A DNA stretch of 49,426 nt from positions 1 through 49,426 of the forward strand of contig CAJQSV010000004.1 in the NCBI GenBank assembly GCA_905616445.1, given 5' to 3'. The position numbers and the translations under genes are program-made. Of the stretch, positions 35,603 through 43,639 are shown in pieces (position 1 is the stretch's first letter; each line of letters starts with the position of its first letter). The notes beneath the pieces are model-generated. The model ran no database searches. It was given only the letters and a program-made list of their open reading frames with translations, and was not told where the DNA came from. Origin of the DNA: an uncultured Pelagibacteraceae bacterium. Lineage in GTDB: Bacteria; Pseudomonadota; Alphaproteobacteria; Pelagibacterales; Pelagibacteraceae.

Positions 35603-36298
35603 ATGAAAAAAATTTTAGTTACAGGTGGTGATGGAAGATTTGCTAGTGAGATAAAAAAAATAAAAACAAAATATCAATTTTTATACTTAAATAAAAACCA
35701 ATTAAATATCTGTAATTTTAATTCTATTATTGAAGCAATAAAAAAATACAAACCAGATACGATATTGCATTTAGCTGGTCTATCTAGGCCTATGGATATA
35801 CACGAAAAAAATATTAAAAAAAGTATAAATTTAAATATAATTGGGACAGCAAATTTAGTTATTGCTTGTTCGGAGTATAAAATTAAAATTATTTATTTCT
35901 CCACAAGTTATATTTATCCTGGTACTAGAGGGAATTACAAAGAAAATGATCCACTCCTACCTTGGAATAATTACGGATGGTCCAAACTTGGTGGTGAATG
36001 CGCGGTTCAAATGTACAAAAATTCACTAATATTAAGAGCTTGCATGACACAAGAGCCTTTTATACATAAAAAGGCGTACGCGAATGTTAAGAGTAATTTT
36101 ATTTTCCAAGGAGACTTTGCAAAAATTTTTTTAAAAGTTTTAAGTAAAAAAGGAATTTATAATATCGGCGGAAAGTCACAGACAATTTATAATTTTGTAA
36201 AGAAAAATAACTTCAATATAGGGAGAGTATATTCAAAAGGAGAATTCCCTTTAAATCAAGATATGAATTTGAGTAAATTGGGCAAAGTTATAAAATGA
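35603..36298 (+). CDS. Short NAD(P)-dependent sugar reductase, RmlD-like
   Basis: Extended-SDR-type protein of 231 residues in the position of rfbD. It has the N-terminal LVTGGDGRFASEI, in which the last Gly of GxxGxxG is replaced by Ala, LHLAGLSRPM and the active-site segments STSYIYPG and YGWSK. It is about 60 residues shorter than usual RmlD, chiefly in the C-terminal substrate domain. It probably reduces the 4-keto group of the epimerised dTDP-sugar; the product could be rhamnose or another 6-deoxyhexose. It overlaps rfbC by four bases. Confidence 0.75.
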   Translation: MKKILVTGGDGRFASEIKKIKTKYQFLYLNKNQLNICNFNSIIEAIKKYKPDTILHLAGLSRPMDIHEKNIKKSINLNIIGTANLVIACSEYKIKIIYFSTSYIYPGTRGNYKENDPLLPWNNYGWSKLGGECAVQMYKNSLILRACMTQEPFIHKKAYANVKSNFIFQGDFAKIFLKVLSKKGIYNIGGKSQTIYNFVKKNNFNIGRVYSKGEFPLNQDMNLSKLGKVIK

Positions 36299-36828
36299 AA
36301 ATAATAAATACTAAATTTGAGGGATTAAAAATAATAAAGCAGGATGTTTATAAAGATAAAAGAGGTCAGTTAAAAATTGTTCATAATCAAAAAATTATAA
36401 AAAAAAAATTTTTATTTGAATATTGCACTGTGTCGAAAAAAAATTCTCTTCGTGGTTTTCATTTTCAATTCAAATTTCAGCAAAGTAAATATATTACAGT
36501 TTTAAAAGGTAAAATTTTAGATTGTGTAATTGATTTAAGAAAAAAATCTAGAACATTTGGAAAAAGTTTTAAAATAATTTTGTCTGATAAAAATAATTTA
36601 AGTTTATTTATACCCAGAGGTTTTGCTCACGCTTATTATAGTTTTGAAAAAGAAAATATTATTTATTATAAATTAGACAATTATTACAATCCTAAATTTG
36701 AAGATGGTATAAATGTGCTTGATAAAAAAATTAAAATAAGATGGCCACGAAATACATTTTTAATTTCAAAAAAAGATAAAAAGCTTAAGTCGTTGGATGA
36801 ATTTAAAAAAAAGTATAAATATTTATAA
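36295..36828 (+). CDS. rfbC: dTDP-4-dehydrorhamnose 3,5-epimerase
   Basis: Cupin-fold epimerase of 177 residues. The conserved SLRGFHFQ near 49-56, carrying the catalytic His, then DCVIDLRKKSRTFGK, the FIPRGFAHAYYSF segment and the late KIRWP are all RmlC signatures. It is the last of four overlapping genes (rfbB, rfbA, SDR, rfbC). Its stop is next to probable remnant sequence of the opposite strand. Confidence 0.93.
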   Translation: MKIINTKFEGLKIIKQDVYKDKRGQLKIVHNQKIIKKKFLFEYCTVSKKNSLRGFHFQFKFQQSKYITVLKGKILDCVIDLRKKSRTFGKSFKIILSDKNNLSLFIPRGFAHAYYSFEKENIIYYKLDNYYNPKFEDGINVLDKKIKIRWPRNTFLISKKDKKLKSLDEFKKKYKYL

Positions 36829-36909
36829 ATAATCACCGATATCTTTAAATTGTATTAATACAAGAAGTACACTAAACACGCTACCATTGTAGATAAAACA
36901 TATAAAACT
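36823..36909 (-). pseudogene. Possible 3' remnant of a second DUF4422-type gene
   Basis: Read on the minus strand this stretch ends in IQFKDIGDYL and a stop. The intact DUF4422 gene 300 bases away ends in IHFKDISEYI and a stop. Over the last 30 bases the two match at about 23 positions. Upstream of this the similarity fades and the frame closes near 36910. I read it as a possible leftover of a duplicated or deleted gene. The evidence is short, so confidence is low. Confidence 0.3.
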
Positions 36910-36924
36910 TTATTAAAAATTTTT

Positions 36925-37083
36925 ATGAACAGTCCAAAATCAATTAGTCTAATTTTTTCGCTGTACAGAGACAAGTACACTGTAAAAAAAGTTATTTACA
37001 AAAGTTTAAAGATATTAAGAAAATTAAGAATTAAATATGAAATAATTATAATAGATGATTGTTGTCCTGAAAAATCGTTCTAG
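36925..37083 (+). pseudogene. N-terminal remnant of a GT2 glycosyltransferase
   Basis: A 52-residue open frame, with ATG at 36925 and TAG at 37081, reads like the first beta-alpha-beta unit of a GT2 enzyme: SPKSISLIFSLYRDKYTVKK, then KILRKLRIKYEIIIIDDCC. The IIIIDD segment corresponds to the first nucleotide-binding Asp motif. The remaining 200 or more residues of a GT2 protein are missing, and the frame stops just after that motif. It lies between rfbC and a convergent DUF4422 gene in a 299-base gap that otherwise holds no gene. Confidence 0.6.
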
Positions 37084-37127
37084 ATTTTTTTTTGCGAACG
37101 AATGTAAACAATTTTATAACTTATTTT

Positions 37128-37943
37128 CTAAATATATTCACTAATATCTTTAAAATGAATTTTAAGTATCTTAAATTTAGTATATTTTTTAAACCAATAC
37201 GACATATATCTTTCAGCTAAAAAACCATAAATTCTTCGTAAGCCGTATCCGTGTAAATCTCTTAAACCATATATTTTTTCACATCTTGCTAACCAAGGAA
37301 ATACTGATTCATAATATTTGAATAAAATTTTTTTACTTTTACAAATAAACATGTTGTGGGGACTAAATGAAACATCTGTGTTTACAAAATCGTTGAAATC
37401 TTTTCTTTCTTCGTGTTCTAATAATTTGATAGCTTTATCTAGATTTCCATGACCATGCCACATATCAAAATGAAATTTAATATTTCTTTTTTTTTTGTTT
37501 ACCCACAACTCTGGCTTAAATAGCATGGTTTTAAAATTTCTTTTTATAAATTTCATAAACCTAAATTGATTGAGTAAAAAATTTTCTCCTAAAATAGTTT
37601 CATAATTTTTGAGCTTTGAAGGTATATTTTTTAGCACAGAATTGTTCAAACAAGAAAAATCATTATCCCTTATAACAGAATTTGGTTTTACCCAAAATTT
37701 TCTATACTGACAAAATCCAATCCATTTGTTGTGATTGATAACGTTGTTTTTCCACAAGCAATAATGGAAAGTATATTCTCCATAATGTTTATTTTTTTTT
37801 GAAATATTATTTTTTTTTTTATCACTCAACCACTCTTTGTTAAATTGCTCATCACCTAATCCTACTGGTGTATAACCAAATTTTTGGATCATTTCTAAAT
37901 GATCTGGTTGTAAACTCAAGCAGTACATTTGAAGATTTTTCAT
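37128..37943 (-). CDS. DUF4422-like putative glycosyltransferase
   Basis: About 271 residues from the ATG at 37943. A longer frame would run into the tRNA gene and is rejected. The segment YGEYTFHYCLWKN followed by WIGFCQYRKFW resembles the DUF4422 hallmark (ELTAxYWxWKN...GLxHYRRFF) found in capsule and O-antigen glycosyltransferases. Later SFSPHNMFICKSK and a C-terminal GFLAERYMSYWF also fit. It is likely to act in surface-polysaccharide synthesis with the nearby rfb genes. It lies directly downstream of tRNA-Met. Confidence 0.75.
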   Translation of the reverse strand: MKNLQMYCLSLQPDHLEMIQKFGYTPVGLGDEQFNKEWLSDKKKNNISKKNKHYGEYTFHYCLWKNNVINHNKWIGFCQYRKFWVKPNSVIRDNDFSCLNNSVLKNIPSKLKNYETILGENFLLNQFRFMKFIKRNFKTMLFKPELWVNKKKRNIKFHFDMWHGHGNLDKAIKLLEHEERKDFNDFVNTDVSFSPHNMFICKSKKILFKYYESVFPWLARCEKIYGLRDLHGYGLRRIYGFLAERYMSYWFKKYTKFKILKIHFKDISEYI

Positions 37944-37955
37944 ATTTTTATAAAT

Positions 37956-38032
37956 TGGTAGCGGGAAGTGGAATCGAACCACTGACCTCAGGCTTATGAG
38001 TCCTGCGCTCTAACCGACTGAGCTACCCCGCC
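37956..38032 (-). tRNA. tRNA-Met (CAT anticodon), CCA encoded
   Basis: A 77-base cloverleaf can be drawn. The acceptor starts GGCGGGG and pairs with TCCCGCT (two G-U pairs). The D-arm reads GTAGCTCAGTCGGTTAGAGC, the anticodon loop CTCATAA has CAT at 37998-37996, and the T-arm has GGTTCGATTCC. The 3' ACCA is encoded. The form resembles elongator tRNA-Met, but tRNA-Ile with a lysidine-modified CAT anticodon cannot be excluded by eye. Broken gene fragments lie on both sides. Confidence 0.93.
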
Positions 38033-38146
38033 AACTTTAATTATTGTTGATTTATAATAGTTTTATTTTTAAAATTAAAGTTAAAATTGAATTAAAAAAC
38101 GATTATAAACATAATAATATATATCTAAATAAAATTAGTATTAAGT

Positions 38147-38275
38147 CGTATTCCTATGGGTAAAACTGTTAACGAAGCTGATATTGCTACTGCCGTCTGT
38201 TTTTTAGCTTCCTCAGCTGCTTCTATGATTACTGGGACATCTTTATTGGTTGATGGTGGTTGGACTGCTCAGTAA
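38147..38275 (+). pseudogene. C-terminal remnant of a short-chain dehydrogenase
   Basis: The frame ending in TAA at 38273-38275 reads [20 protein letters not shown], then SSAASMITG, then [10 protein letters not shown]. This is the standard C terminus of a classical SDR (RIPMGR..., FLASD-AS-ITG-...-VDGGWT). An in-frame stop at 38126-38128 and the lack of any Rossmann or YxxxK sequence upstream show that the first 200 residues are gone. It directly abuts the M23 gene start and lies just beyond the tRNA. The rest of 38033-38146 holds nothing I recognise. Confidence 0.75.
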
Positions 38276-39076
38276 ATGAAAAAAATATTTTTTTCAATAA
38301 TTATATTTTTCATTTCAAGTTCACTTTATGCTTTTGAGTTAAGAGGAACTTTCTATCAAGGAAATTTAATTATAGGAAAAACTGAACCTAGATCAAAAGT
38401 GTTTATAGACAAAAAAAAAATTAAAGTTTCTAATCAAGGTTTTTTTGTGTTTGGTTTAAGCAAAAATAGAAAAAATGATGTTTTGATTGAAGTGATTAAA
38501 AATGATGTTACAGAAAAACTAATTAAAAAAGTTTTTAAGAAAAAATATCAAATACAAAAAATTAATGGTCTTCCTAAAAAACAAGTTACACCACCCAAAG
38601 AGTTTTACGAAAGAATTAAAAATGACAATAAATTAATTGGCAAAGCAAGAGCAATAAATAGTGATTTAGAATTTTTCAGCACTAAATTTAGTCTTCCTGT
38701 CCATAATGCAATTATTACTGGAGTTTACGGTAGTCAACGAATATTAAATGGAATTCCAAAATCCCCACATTATGGCTTAGATTTTGCAGCTAGTGAAGGA
38801 ACTAAAATTAAAGCGATGCTTGATGGTGTGGTTACACTTTCTGAGAAAGATTTATATTACACTGGAGGTACGATAATTTTTGATCATGGTCATGGGGTAA
38901 GTTCACTCTACATGCACATGAAAAATGTTGATGTAGAAATTGGACAAGCTGTCAAAAAAGGCGATGTGATCGGAACAGTTGGTAAAACTGGTAGATCTAC
39001 CGGTGCTCATCTTGATATAAGATTAAACTGGTTTGATATTAAACTTGATCCTGCTTCAGTGTTAGATTTAAATTAA
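38276..39076 (+). CDS. M23-family (LytM) peptidase, exported
   Basis: Protein of 266 residues with a signal peptide (MKKIFFSIIIFFISSSLYAF, cleavage near 19-20). It has a beta-rich N-terminal domain, a linker and a C-terminal peptidase-M23 domain (about 140-262). Metal-site residues are H165 and D169 in HYGLD. LYMHM holds H214. The usual HxH reads GAHLD with D247 in the place of the last zinc ligand, a variant I recall in other proteobacterial members. It probably cleaves peptidoglycan cross-links or activates an amidase. It begins at the stop of the SDR remnant. Confidence 0.87.
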   Translation: MKKIFFSIIIFFISSSLYAFELRGTFYQGNLIIGKTEPRSKVFIDKKKIKVSNQGFFVFGLSKNRKNDVLIEVIKNDVTEKLIKKVFKKKYQIQKINGLPKKQVTPPKEFYERIKNDNKLIGKARAINSDLEFFSTKFSLPVHNAIITGVYGSQRILNGIPKSPHYGLDFAASEGTKIKAMLDGVVTLSEKDLYYTGGTIIFDHGHGVSSLYMHMKNVDVEIGQAVKKGDVIGTVGKTGRSTGAHLDIRLNWFDIKLDPASVLDLN

Positions 39077-39092
39077 GAGTAAGGAGTGCTGC

Positions 39093-40377
39093 CTAATGCT
39101 TTTCAATATATTTAATAATAGTATCTGCTAAGATTTCATTTCCCAATCTATTTAAATGTCCGTCAATTTTTAGGTAAGGTAAGTCTGAAACTTCAAAATC
39201 TTCAGGAAGATTTTTTATATAATTTCTTATCGGTACGCCAAAATCAATAAACGTTATATTGTTTTCTTTAGAAAATTTTTTAAGGAAGTCACCCTCATAA
39301 AACTGACTTGGATGTGGTTTTTTACCAGTGGCTATTTCATAATAATTTAAATCTCTAAGTTCAATATAGCCAAGTATAAATTTTGAATTATTTATTTCAG
39401 CAAGTTTTTTTATTTCTTTAAAATTTTTAATTAATAAATTCATCTCTTGAATTCTTAATTCTCTTACTTTTTCTCCTGAACGTACCTCTGGATATCGATT
39501 GAAAATAGGATTTTTAAAATCAACGTTGCCGTATTTAAGAAAATCTTTTAAATTATTTCTTACAAATGTTAGGTACAGCCAAGAAGCTGTTAAAACATAT
39601 TTTCCTTGAGACCTAATTTCTAGGTTCTGGTCTGCTTGAAATTGATTATCAATTCCACCAGTAAATGTATTTTTTTCTTTAAGCTTATTGTCTACAAAAA
39701 ATATTTCTCTGTGGGCGTTACCTCTTGCATATAAACACAATACGATTTCTGATCTTAATTTAGCTCCAAATTTTTTAAAAGCACCTTTTGACTGGCTCAC
39801 TGCGTAGCCTTGAACACCAAGATTGTAGGTAGGATAATTTTTTTTTGTTAAAATTGTTGTAAAAGTGTCTTCAGTAGAAACGCCCATACCCTCAACCATA
39901 CTATCGCCTATTGCAAGAATTTTGTATTTTTCAAGATTTGCTATTTCTGGAGTGTTCTTAAAACCATTTTTATCAGTAGTCCATTCATATATAAATTCAT
40001 CTGGACCACCTCTGTAACCATTACTTTTTATTTTTGTATTTGCTTTAAATTTAATGAAAGGACTTTCGTTTAAAATCTCTGTTATATTTAGTTTACTATT
40101 TTCTTCTCCATCTCCAAGCCATATAGATATACTGTTGGGTAGTAGATTGGGTTTTAAATAAAAAAAAACTTCTATAAATATTAGCGTAAGGATTATTGAA
40201 AAAAAAGATAAATTAAATTTTACAATTAAATCTTTTTTTTTTTTTATAAATAAAAATACAAACGAATAAAAAAAATAGAATAAAGTATAAAATTTTTAAA
40301 AGCGATGAACTGGTACTTAAATCAAAATTATAAATATAGATAGATACAAAGAATATGTTGAGATATATAAAAATCAT
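39093..40377 (-). pseudogene. Membrane-anchored SGNH/GDSL hydrolase, frameshifted in an A13 tract
   Basis: The frame 39093-39899 is open upstream of its first ATG and includes the SGNH block I (ILAIGDSMVEG), so the true start is farther up. In a different frame an ATG at 40377 begins MIFIYLNIFFVSIYIYN with two hydrophobic segments and ends in a run of Lys. The two join if one base is removed from a 13-base A tract (T13 at 40233-40245). The repaired protein would be 427 residues, with N-terminal membrane helices, GDS near 160 and a C-terminal DGHLNRLGNEILAD (DxH block V). It likely acts as an esterase or acyltransferase on surface glycans. It lies downstream of the carbamoyltransferase. Confidence 0.75.
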
Positions 40378-40448
40378 ATTTTAAATATTTATATATTATA
40401 AGTTCTCGTTTACAGTTAAATAAGTTTCGTAATCTAGGCGCATAGTGA

Positions 40449-42287
40449 CTAGTCTAATTTAAATTGGTTTTGATAATTTTTTTCTAATAATAGATTTTGT
40501 TTATCCTTAAAAAGAATAAAATCTCCTATTGTTAAGATATCTAGATTTGTTCCCATAAAACACCTGTATGCATCTTTGATTGAGCACACAATGGGTTCGC
40601 CTCTTATGTTGAAAGAAGTGTTTACTAAAATGGGGCAATTGGTAATTTCTTTAAACTTTTTTATTAATTTATAATATCTAAGATTGGTTTCTTGATGAAC
40701 AGTTTGTATTCTTGCTGAATAATCAACGTGTGTTACCGATGGTATTTTTGATCTTTTTACATTTAACTTTTCGATTCCAAAAAGTGCTTCTTCTTTAGAT
40801 GTCATGGGTACTTGAATTTCTTTTTTTACATCGGCAACTAAAAGCATATAAGGGCTGGGCACTTTTAAATCGAACCAATCACTTACATCTTCACTTAATA
40901 CCGATGGTGCAAAAGGTCTGAAGCTTTCCCTAAATTTAACTTTTAAATTTAATTCCTTTTGCATTTTTGCTGATCTTGGGTCAGCTATAATTGATCTTGC
41001 CCCTAGTGCTCTTGGTCCAAACTCCATTCTCCCTTGAAACCAGCCAACTGTTTTTTCTTTGCAAAGCTCGGTAGCTAAAATATTTAAAAGTTCCTCTTCA
41101 GATTTTTTTTGAAAATTTGCCCCTATAGAAATCAATTCTTTTTCTATTGCTGAGTTCTCAAATTTAGGACCCAAGTAAGCTCCTCTCATGCTGTCTGAAG
41201 AACTTATTTTTCTCTCATTATTTAATTCTTGATGCCAATAAGCTAAGGCAGCTCCAAGCGAGCCTCCAGCATCACCAGCCGCTGGTTGTATCCATATGTT
41301 TTCAAAAAATTTTTCTTTGGATATTTTACCATTTGCTACACAATTTAATGCTACGCCACCAGCCATGCAAAGATTTTTTGATTTATATTTTCCTGCAATA
41401 CTTTTTGTCAATTTTAACACCACTTCTTCTGTGACTGCTTGAACAGAAGATGCAATATCCATATGAAATTGTGTAAGGGGTTCATCCTCAGATTTTCTGA
41501 CTGGTTGTCCGAACAAACTGTCAAATTTGCTGTTTGTCATTGTAAGTCCTGTTGCAAAATTAAAATAACTCATGTCTAATCTAAATGAACCATCTTTTTT
41601 TAGGTCAATTAAATGTTTTAATATTAAATCTTTGTAAATTGGCTTTCCGTAAGGGGCCAATCCCATGACTTTGTATTCAGCACTATTTACTTTAAATCCT
41701 GTGTAATAAGTAAATGCAGAATATAAAAGGCCCAACGAATGGGGGAAGTGTATTTCTTTTAGCATAGTAATTTTATTGCCTTTTCCATGAGCTACAGTTG
41801 TAGTCGCCCACTCACCTACGCCATCTAATGTTAATATTATAGCTTCTTCAAAAGGTGAAGGATAAAAAGCACTGGCGGCATGACTGTAATGATGTTCTGA
41901 AAATTTAATCTTTTTTAGTTCATCAAATTTTTCATCTAATTCTTGCAAAAGATCAAATAAATATTTTTTTTGAAAAAGTTTTTCTTTTAACCAAATTGGC
42001 ATAGCTGCTGAAAAAGACTTAAAACCTCTTGGGGCAAATGCTAAATATGTTTCAAGTAATCTTTCAAATTTAAGGAATGGTTTTTCAAAAAAAACAACAT
42101 AGTCTACTTGATTAAGTTCTATTTTACCTTCTTCAAGCACATATGAAATTGCATTTTTAGGAAATCTTGAGTCGTGCTTGGTTCGAGAGAATCTTTCTTC
42201 TTGTGCCGCTGCTATAATTTTTCCGTCTTGTATTAATGCTGCTGCACTATCATGATAAAAAGCTGATATACCTAATATATTAGTCAC
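40449..42287 (-). CDS. Carbamoyltransferase (NodU/CmcH family)
   Basis: About 612 residues. I start it at the GTG at 42287 (TNILGISAFYHDSAAAL), where the TAG of the DUF5989 gene overlaps as TAGTG. A longer ATG start would add 33 residues that only repeat the DUF5989 gene in another frame. The N-terminal YrdC-like/Kae1-like domain has ISAFYHDSAAAL and EERFSRTKHDSRFP. The C-terminal domain shows GWFQGRMEFGPRALGARSI and NTSFNIRGEPIV. The enzyme uses carbamoyl phosphate and ATP to carbamoylate a hydroxyl, often on a sugar. Neighbours suggest a surface glycan or a lipid-linked acceptor. Confidence 0.93.
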   Translation of the reverse strand: MTNILGISAFYHDSAAALIQDGKIIAAAQEERFSRTKHDSRFPKNAISYVLEEGKIELNQVDYVVFFEKPFLKFERLLETYLAFAPRGFKSFSAAMPIWLKEKLFQKKYLFDLLQELDEKFDELKKIKFSEHHYSHAASAFYPSPFEEAIILTLDGVGEWATTTVAHGKGNKITMLKEIHFPHSLGLLYSAFTYYTGFKVNSAEYKVMGLAPYGKPIYKDLILKHLIDLKKDGSFRLDMSYFNFATGLTMTNSKFDSLFGQPVRKSEDEPLTQFHMDIASSVQAVTEEVVLKLTKSIAGKYKSKNLCMAGGVALNCVANGKISKEKFFENIWIQPAAGDAGGSLGAALAYWHQELNNERKISSSDSMRGAYLGPKFENSAIEKELISIGANFQKKSEEELLNILATELCKEKTVGWFQGRMEFGPRALGARSIIADPRSAKMQKELNLKVKFRESFRPFAPSVLSEDVSDWFDLKVPSPYMLLVADVKKEIQVPMTSKEEALFGIEKLNVKRSKIPSVTHVDYSARIQTVHQETNLRYYKLIKKFKEITNCPILVNTSFNIRGEPIVCSIKDAYRCFMGTNLDILTIGDFILFKDKQNLLLEKNYQNQFKLD

Positions 42288-42439
42288 TAAAAAATTGTGT
42301 AAATAAGTGGGCCTACTGCTGAACCTTGGCTTAATACAATTATAATTCCAAAAATTCCTAAAATAAGCATTACAGGCAGAAGCCAATATTTTTTTCTTAC
42401 TTTTACAAACTCTATAAATTCTAACATAAATTGTATCAT
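42287..42439 (-). CDS. DUF5989 family membrane microprotein, copy 2
   Basis: A 50-residue protein with a charged N terminus ending RKKYW, one hydrophobic helix (LLPVMLILGIFGIIIVL), and a conserved tail SQGSAVGPLIYTIF. An inner ATG four codons later is possible, but the 50-residue form aligns end to end with the second copy at 43487-43639 (24 of 50 identical). The family is, from memory, found beside NodU-type carbamoyltransferases and SxtJ proteins. The stop TAG overlaps the carbamoyltransferase GTG start, so both are co-translated. Confidence 0.85.
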   Translation of the reverse strand: MIQFMLEFIEFVKVRKKYWLLPVMLILGIFGIIIVLSQGSAVGPLIYTIF

Positions 42440-42578
42440 ATAAATTGTTTATCTAAAAATTAAGCAAAAGTAAAATAAAGTTCTTTTTAATAAAGTCTAA
42501 TTAATTTTTTATAAGTAAAAATTCTAATATGGAAAAATTATTGGAAATTTTACAAATAAAAAATCATGTCTAAATTTA

Positions 42579-43484
42579 CTAGTGTTCATTTTTTCTTCCT
42601 ATCACTACAAATAGACCACCATCAGATCCTAAATTATTAAAAATCATATTAAATTGACTCAAAAATCTAGAAAAAATATTTCCACTAGATTTTTTAATAA
42701 AAAAATTTTTGTACGAATTTTCTTCAAATGTACAGGATGGAATTGAATTTACGAAATCAATTTTGTTTTGCGAAAACCAATGCAACACCTCATCTATTGT
42801 ATGAAGACTTTCAATTGGGTGGTGGTACTGATCTCGTAACCAAGATTTTTTTTCTTTTTCGTCGTGCTTTAAATTTTTTAAAGTTGAGTCTAAAAAATTT
42901 AATATTTTAATTCCAAATATTTTATAAATATATTTTCTAATTATTGTTCTAACTCTTCCCATCCGGTTGTATAAACCAACAAGTATATATCCTTGATTTT
43001 TTAAAGATTTAGTTAAAATTTTAAAACCATCGTATGGATTCTTCGTATGATGTAAAACTCCATTACACCATATAAAGTCAAAATAATCTTTATGTAAAAC
43101 ATCGTCAAAAATATCAGCGTTTACAAAATTAATATTCTCAATTTGATTTTTGTTTGCAAAATCATTTGCAAGCTCTAAAGATTCTATTGTTGCGTCTAAA
43201 CCAACCACATGATTATTGGTTCCGATAGCAAAATATAATGATAGCTGTCCAGTTCCACATCCAACTTCTAATACTTTTTTTTTATATCCAATAAACTCTT
43301 TAAAACGAGAGGCAAGAAAATTTTTTTCACCTTTTTTTAAAATAGTATCTTTATTGTCATCGTTCTTATAATTGGGAAAAGGACTTTCTTTATAAAAATC
43401 AGCTACTTTTTTTGTACTGCTATCTTTAATTGATTGTTTAAAAATTAAACCATTTTGAATAAGCTTTTTTTTTAAAAAAGACAT
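42579..43484 (-). CDS. Class I SAM-dependent methyltransferase
   Basis: Methyltransferase of 301 residues. Motif I VLEVGCGTGQLSLYFA lies near 70-85, motif II GLDATIESLELA near 95-106, and FDFIWCNGVLHHTKNPYDG near 135-153. This is typical of UbiE/COQ5-like small-molecule methyltransferases. The start lies two bases after the stop of DUF5989 copy 1. Its position between two copies of DUF5989 within a carbamoyltransferase module suggests it methylates the same product. Confidence 0.9.
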   Translation of the reverse strand: MSFLKKKLIQNGLIFKQSIKDSSTKKVADFYKESPFPNYKNDDNKDTILKKGEKNFLASRFKEFIGYKKKVLEVGCGTGQLSLYFAIGTNNHVVGLDATIESLELANDFANKNQIENINFVNADIFDDVLHKDYFDFIWCNGVLHHTKNPYDGFKILTKSLKNQGYILVGLYNRMGRVRTIIRKYIYKIFGIKILNFLDSTLKNLKHDEKEKKSWLRDQYHHPIESLHTIDEVLHWFSQNKIDFVNSIPSCTFEENSYKNFFIKKSSGNIFSRFLSQFNMIFNNLGSDGGLFVVIGRKNEH

Positions 43485-43486
43485 TT

Positions 43487-43639
43487 TTAAAAAAGTGTAT
43501 ACATAAATGGAGCAAATACTGAACCCTCAGCAAGAATAATTAGTATGCCAAATAATATCAAAACAGTTATGATTGGAAAAAGCCAATATTTTTTTCTGAT
43601 TCTCAAAAATTCCCAAAATTCTTTAATAGTGTCTAACAT
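43487..43639 (-). CDS. DUF5989 family membrane microprotein, copy 1
   Basis: A 50-residue protein: MLDTIKEFWEFLRIRKKYW, then a membrane helix (LFPIITVLILFGILIIL) and AEGSVFAPFMYTLF. The ATG overlaps the SxtJ stop as TAATG. It shares 24 of 50 residues with copy 2, including RKKYW, GS, P and YT-F, so the pair arose by duplication or by merging of two modules. Too short for most gene callers. Confidence 0.88.
   Translation of the reverse strand: MLDTIKEFWEFLRIRKKYWLFPIITVLILFGILIILAEGSVFAPFMYTLF

Noticed and set aside
37944-37982. 13-residue N-terminal extension of the DUF4422 protein
   Set aside because: It runs into the tRNA-Met gene; the ATG at 37943 is sufficient.
40396-40443. 15-codon frame MRLDYETYLTVNENL between the carbamoyltransferase and the SGNH gene
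   Set aside because: Its start is near the upstream stop, but no Shine-Dalgarno, family resemblance or regulatory structure is visible; too short to support.
42288-42386. 33-residue N-terminal extension of the carbamoyltransferase
   Set aside because: It is an out-of-frame reading of the DUF5989 gene; the family N terminus begins at the GTG at 42287.
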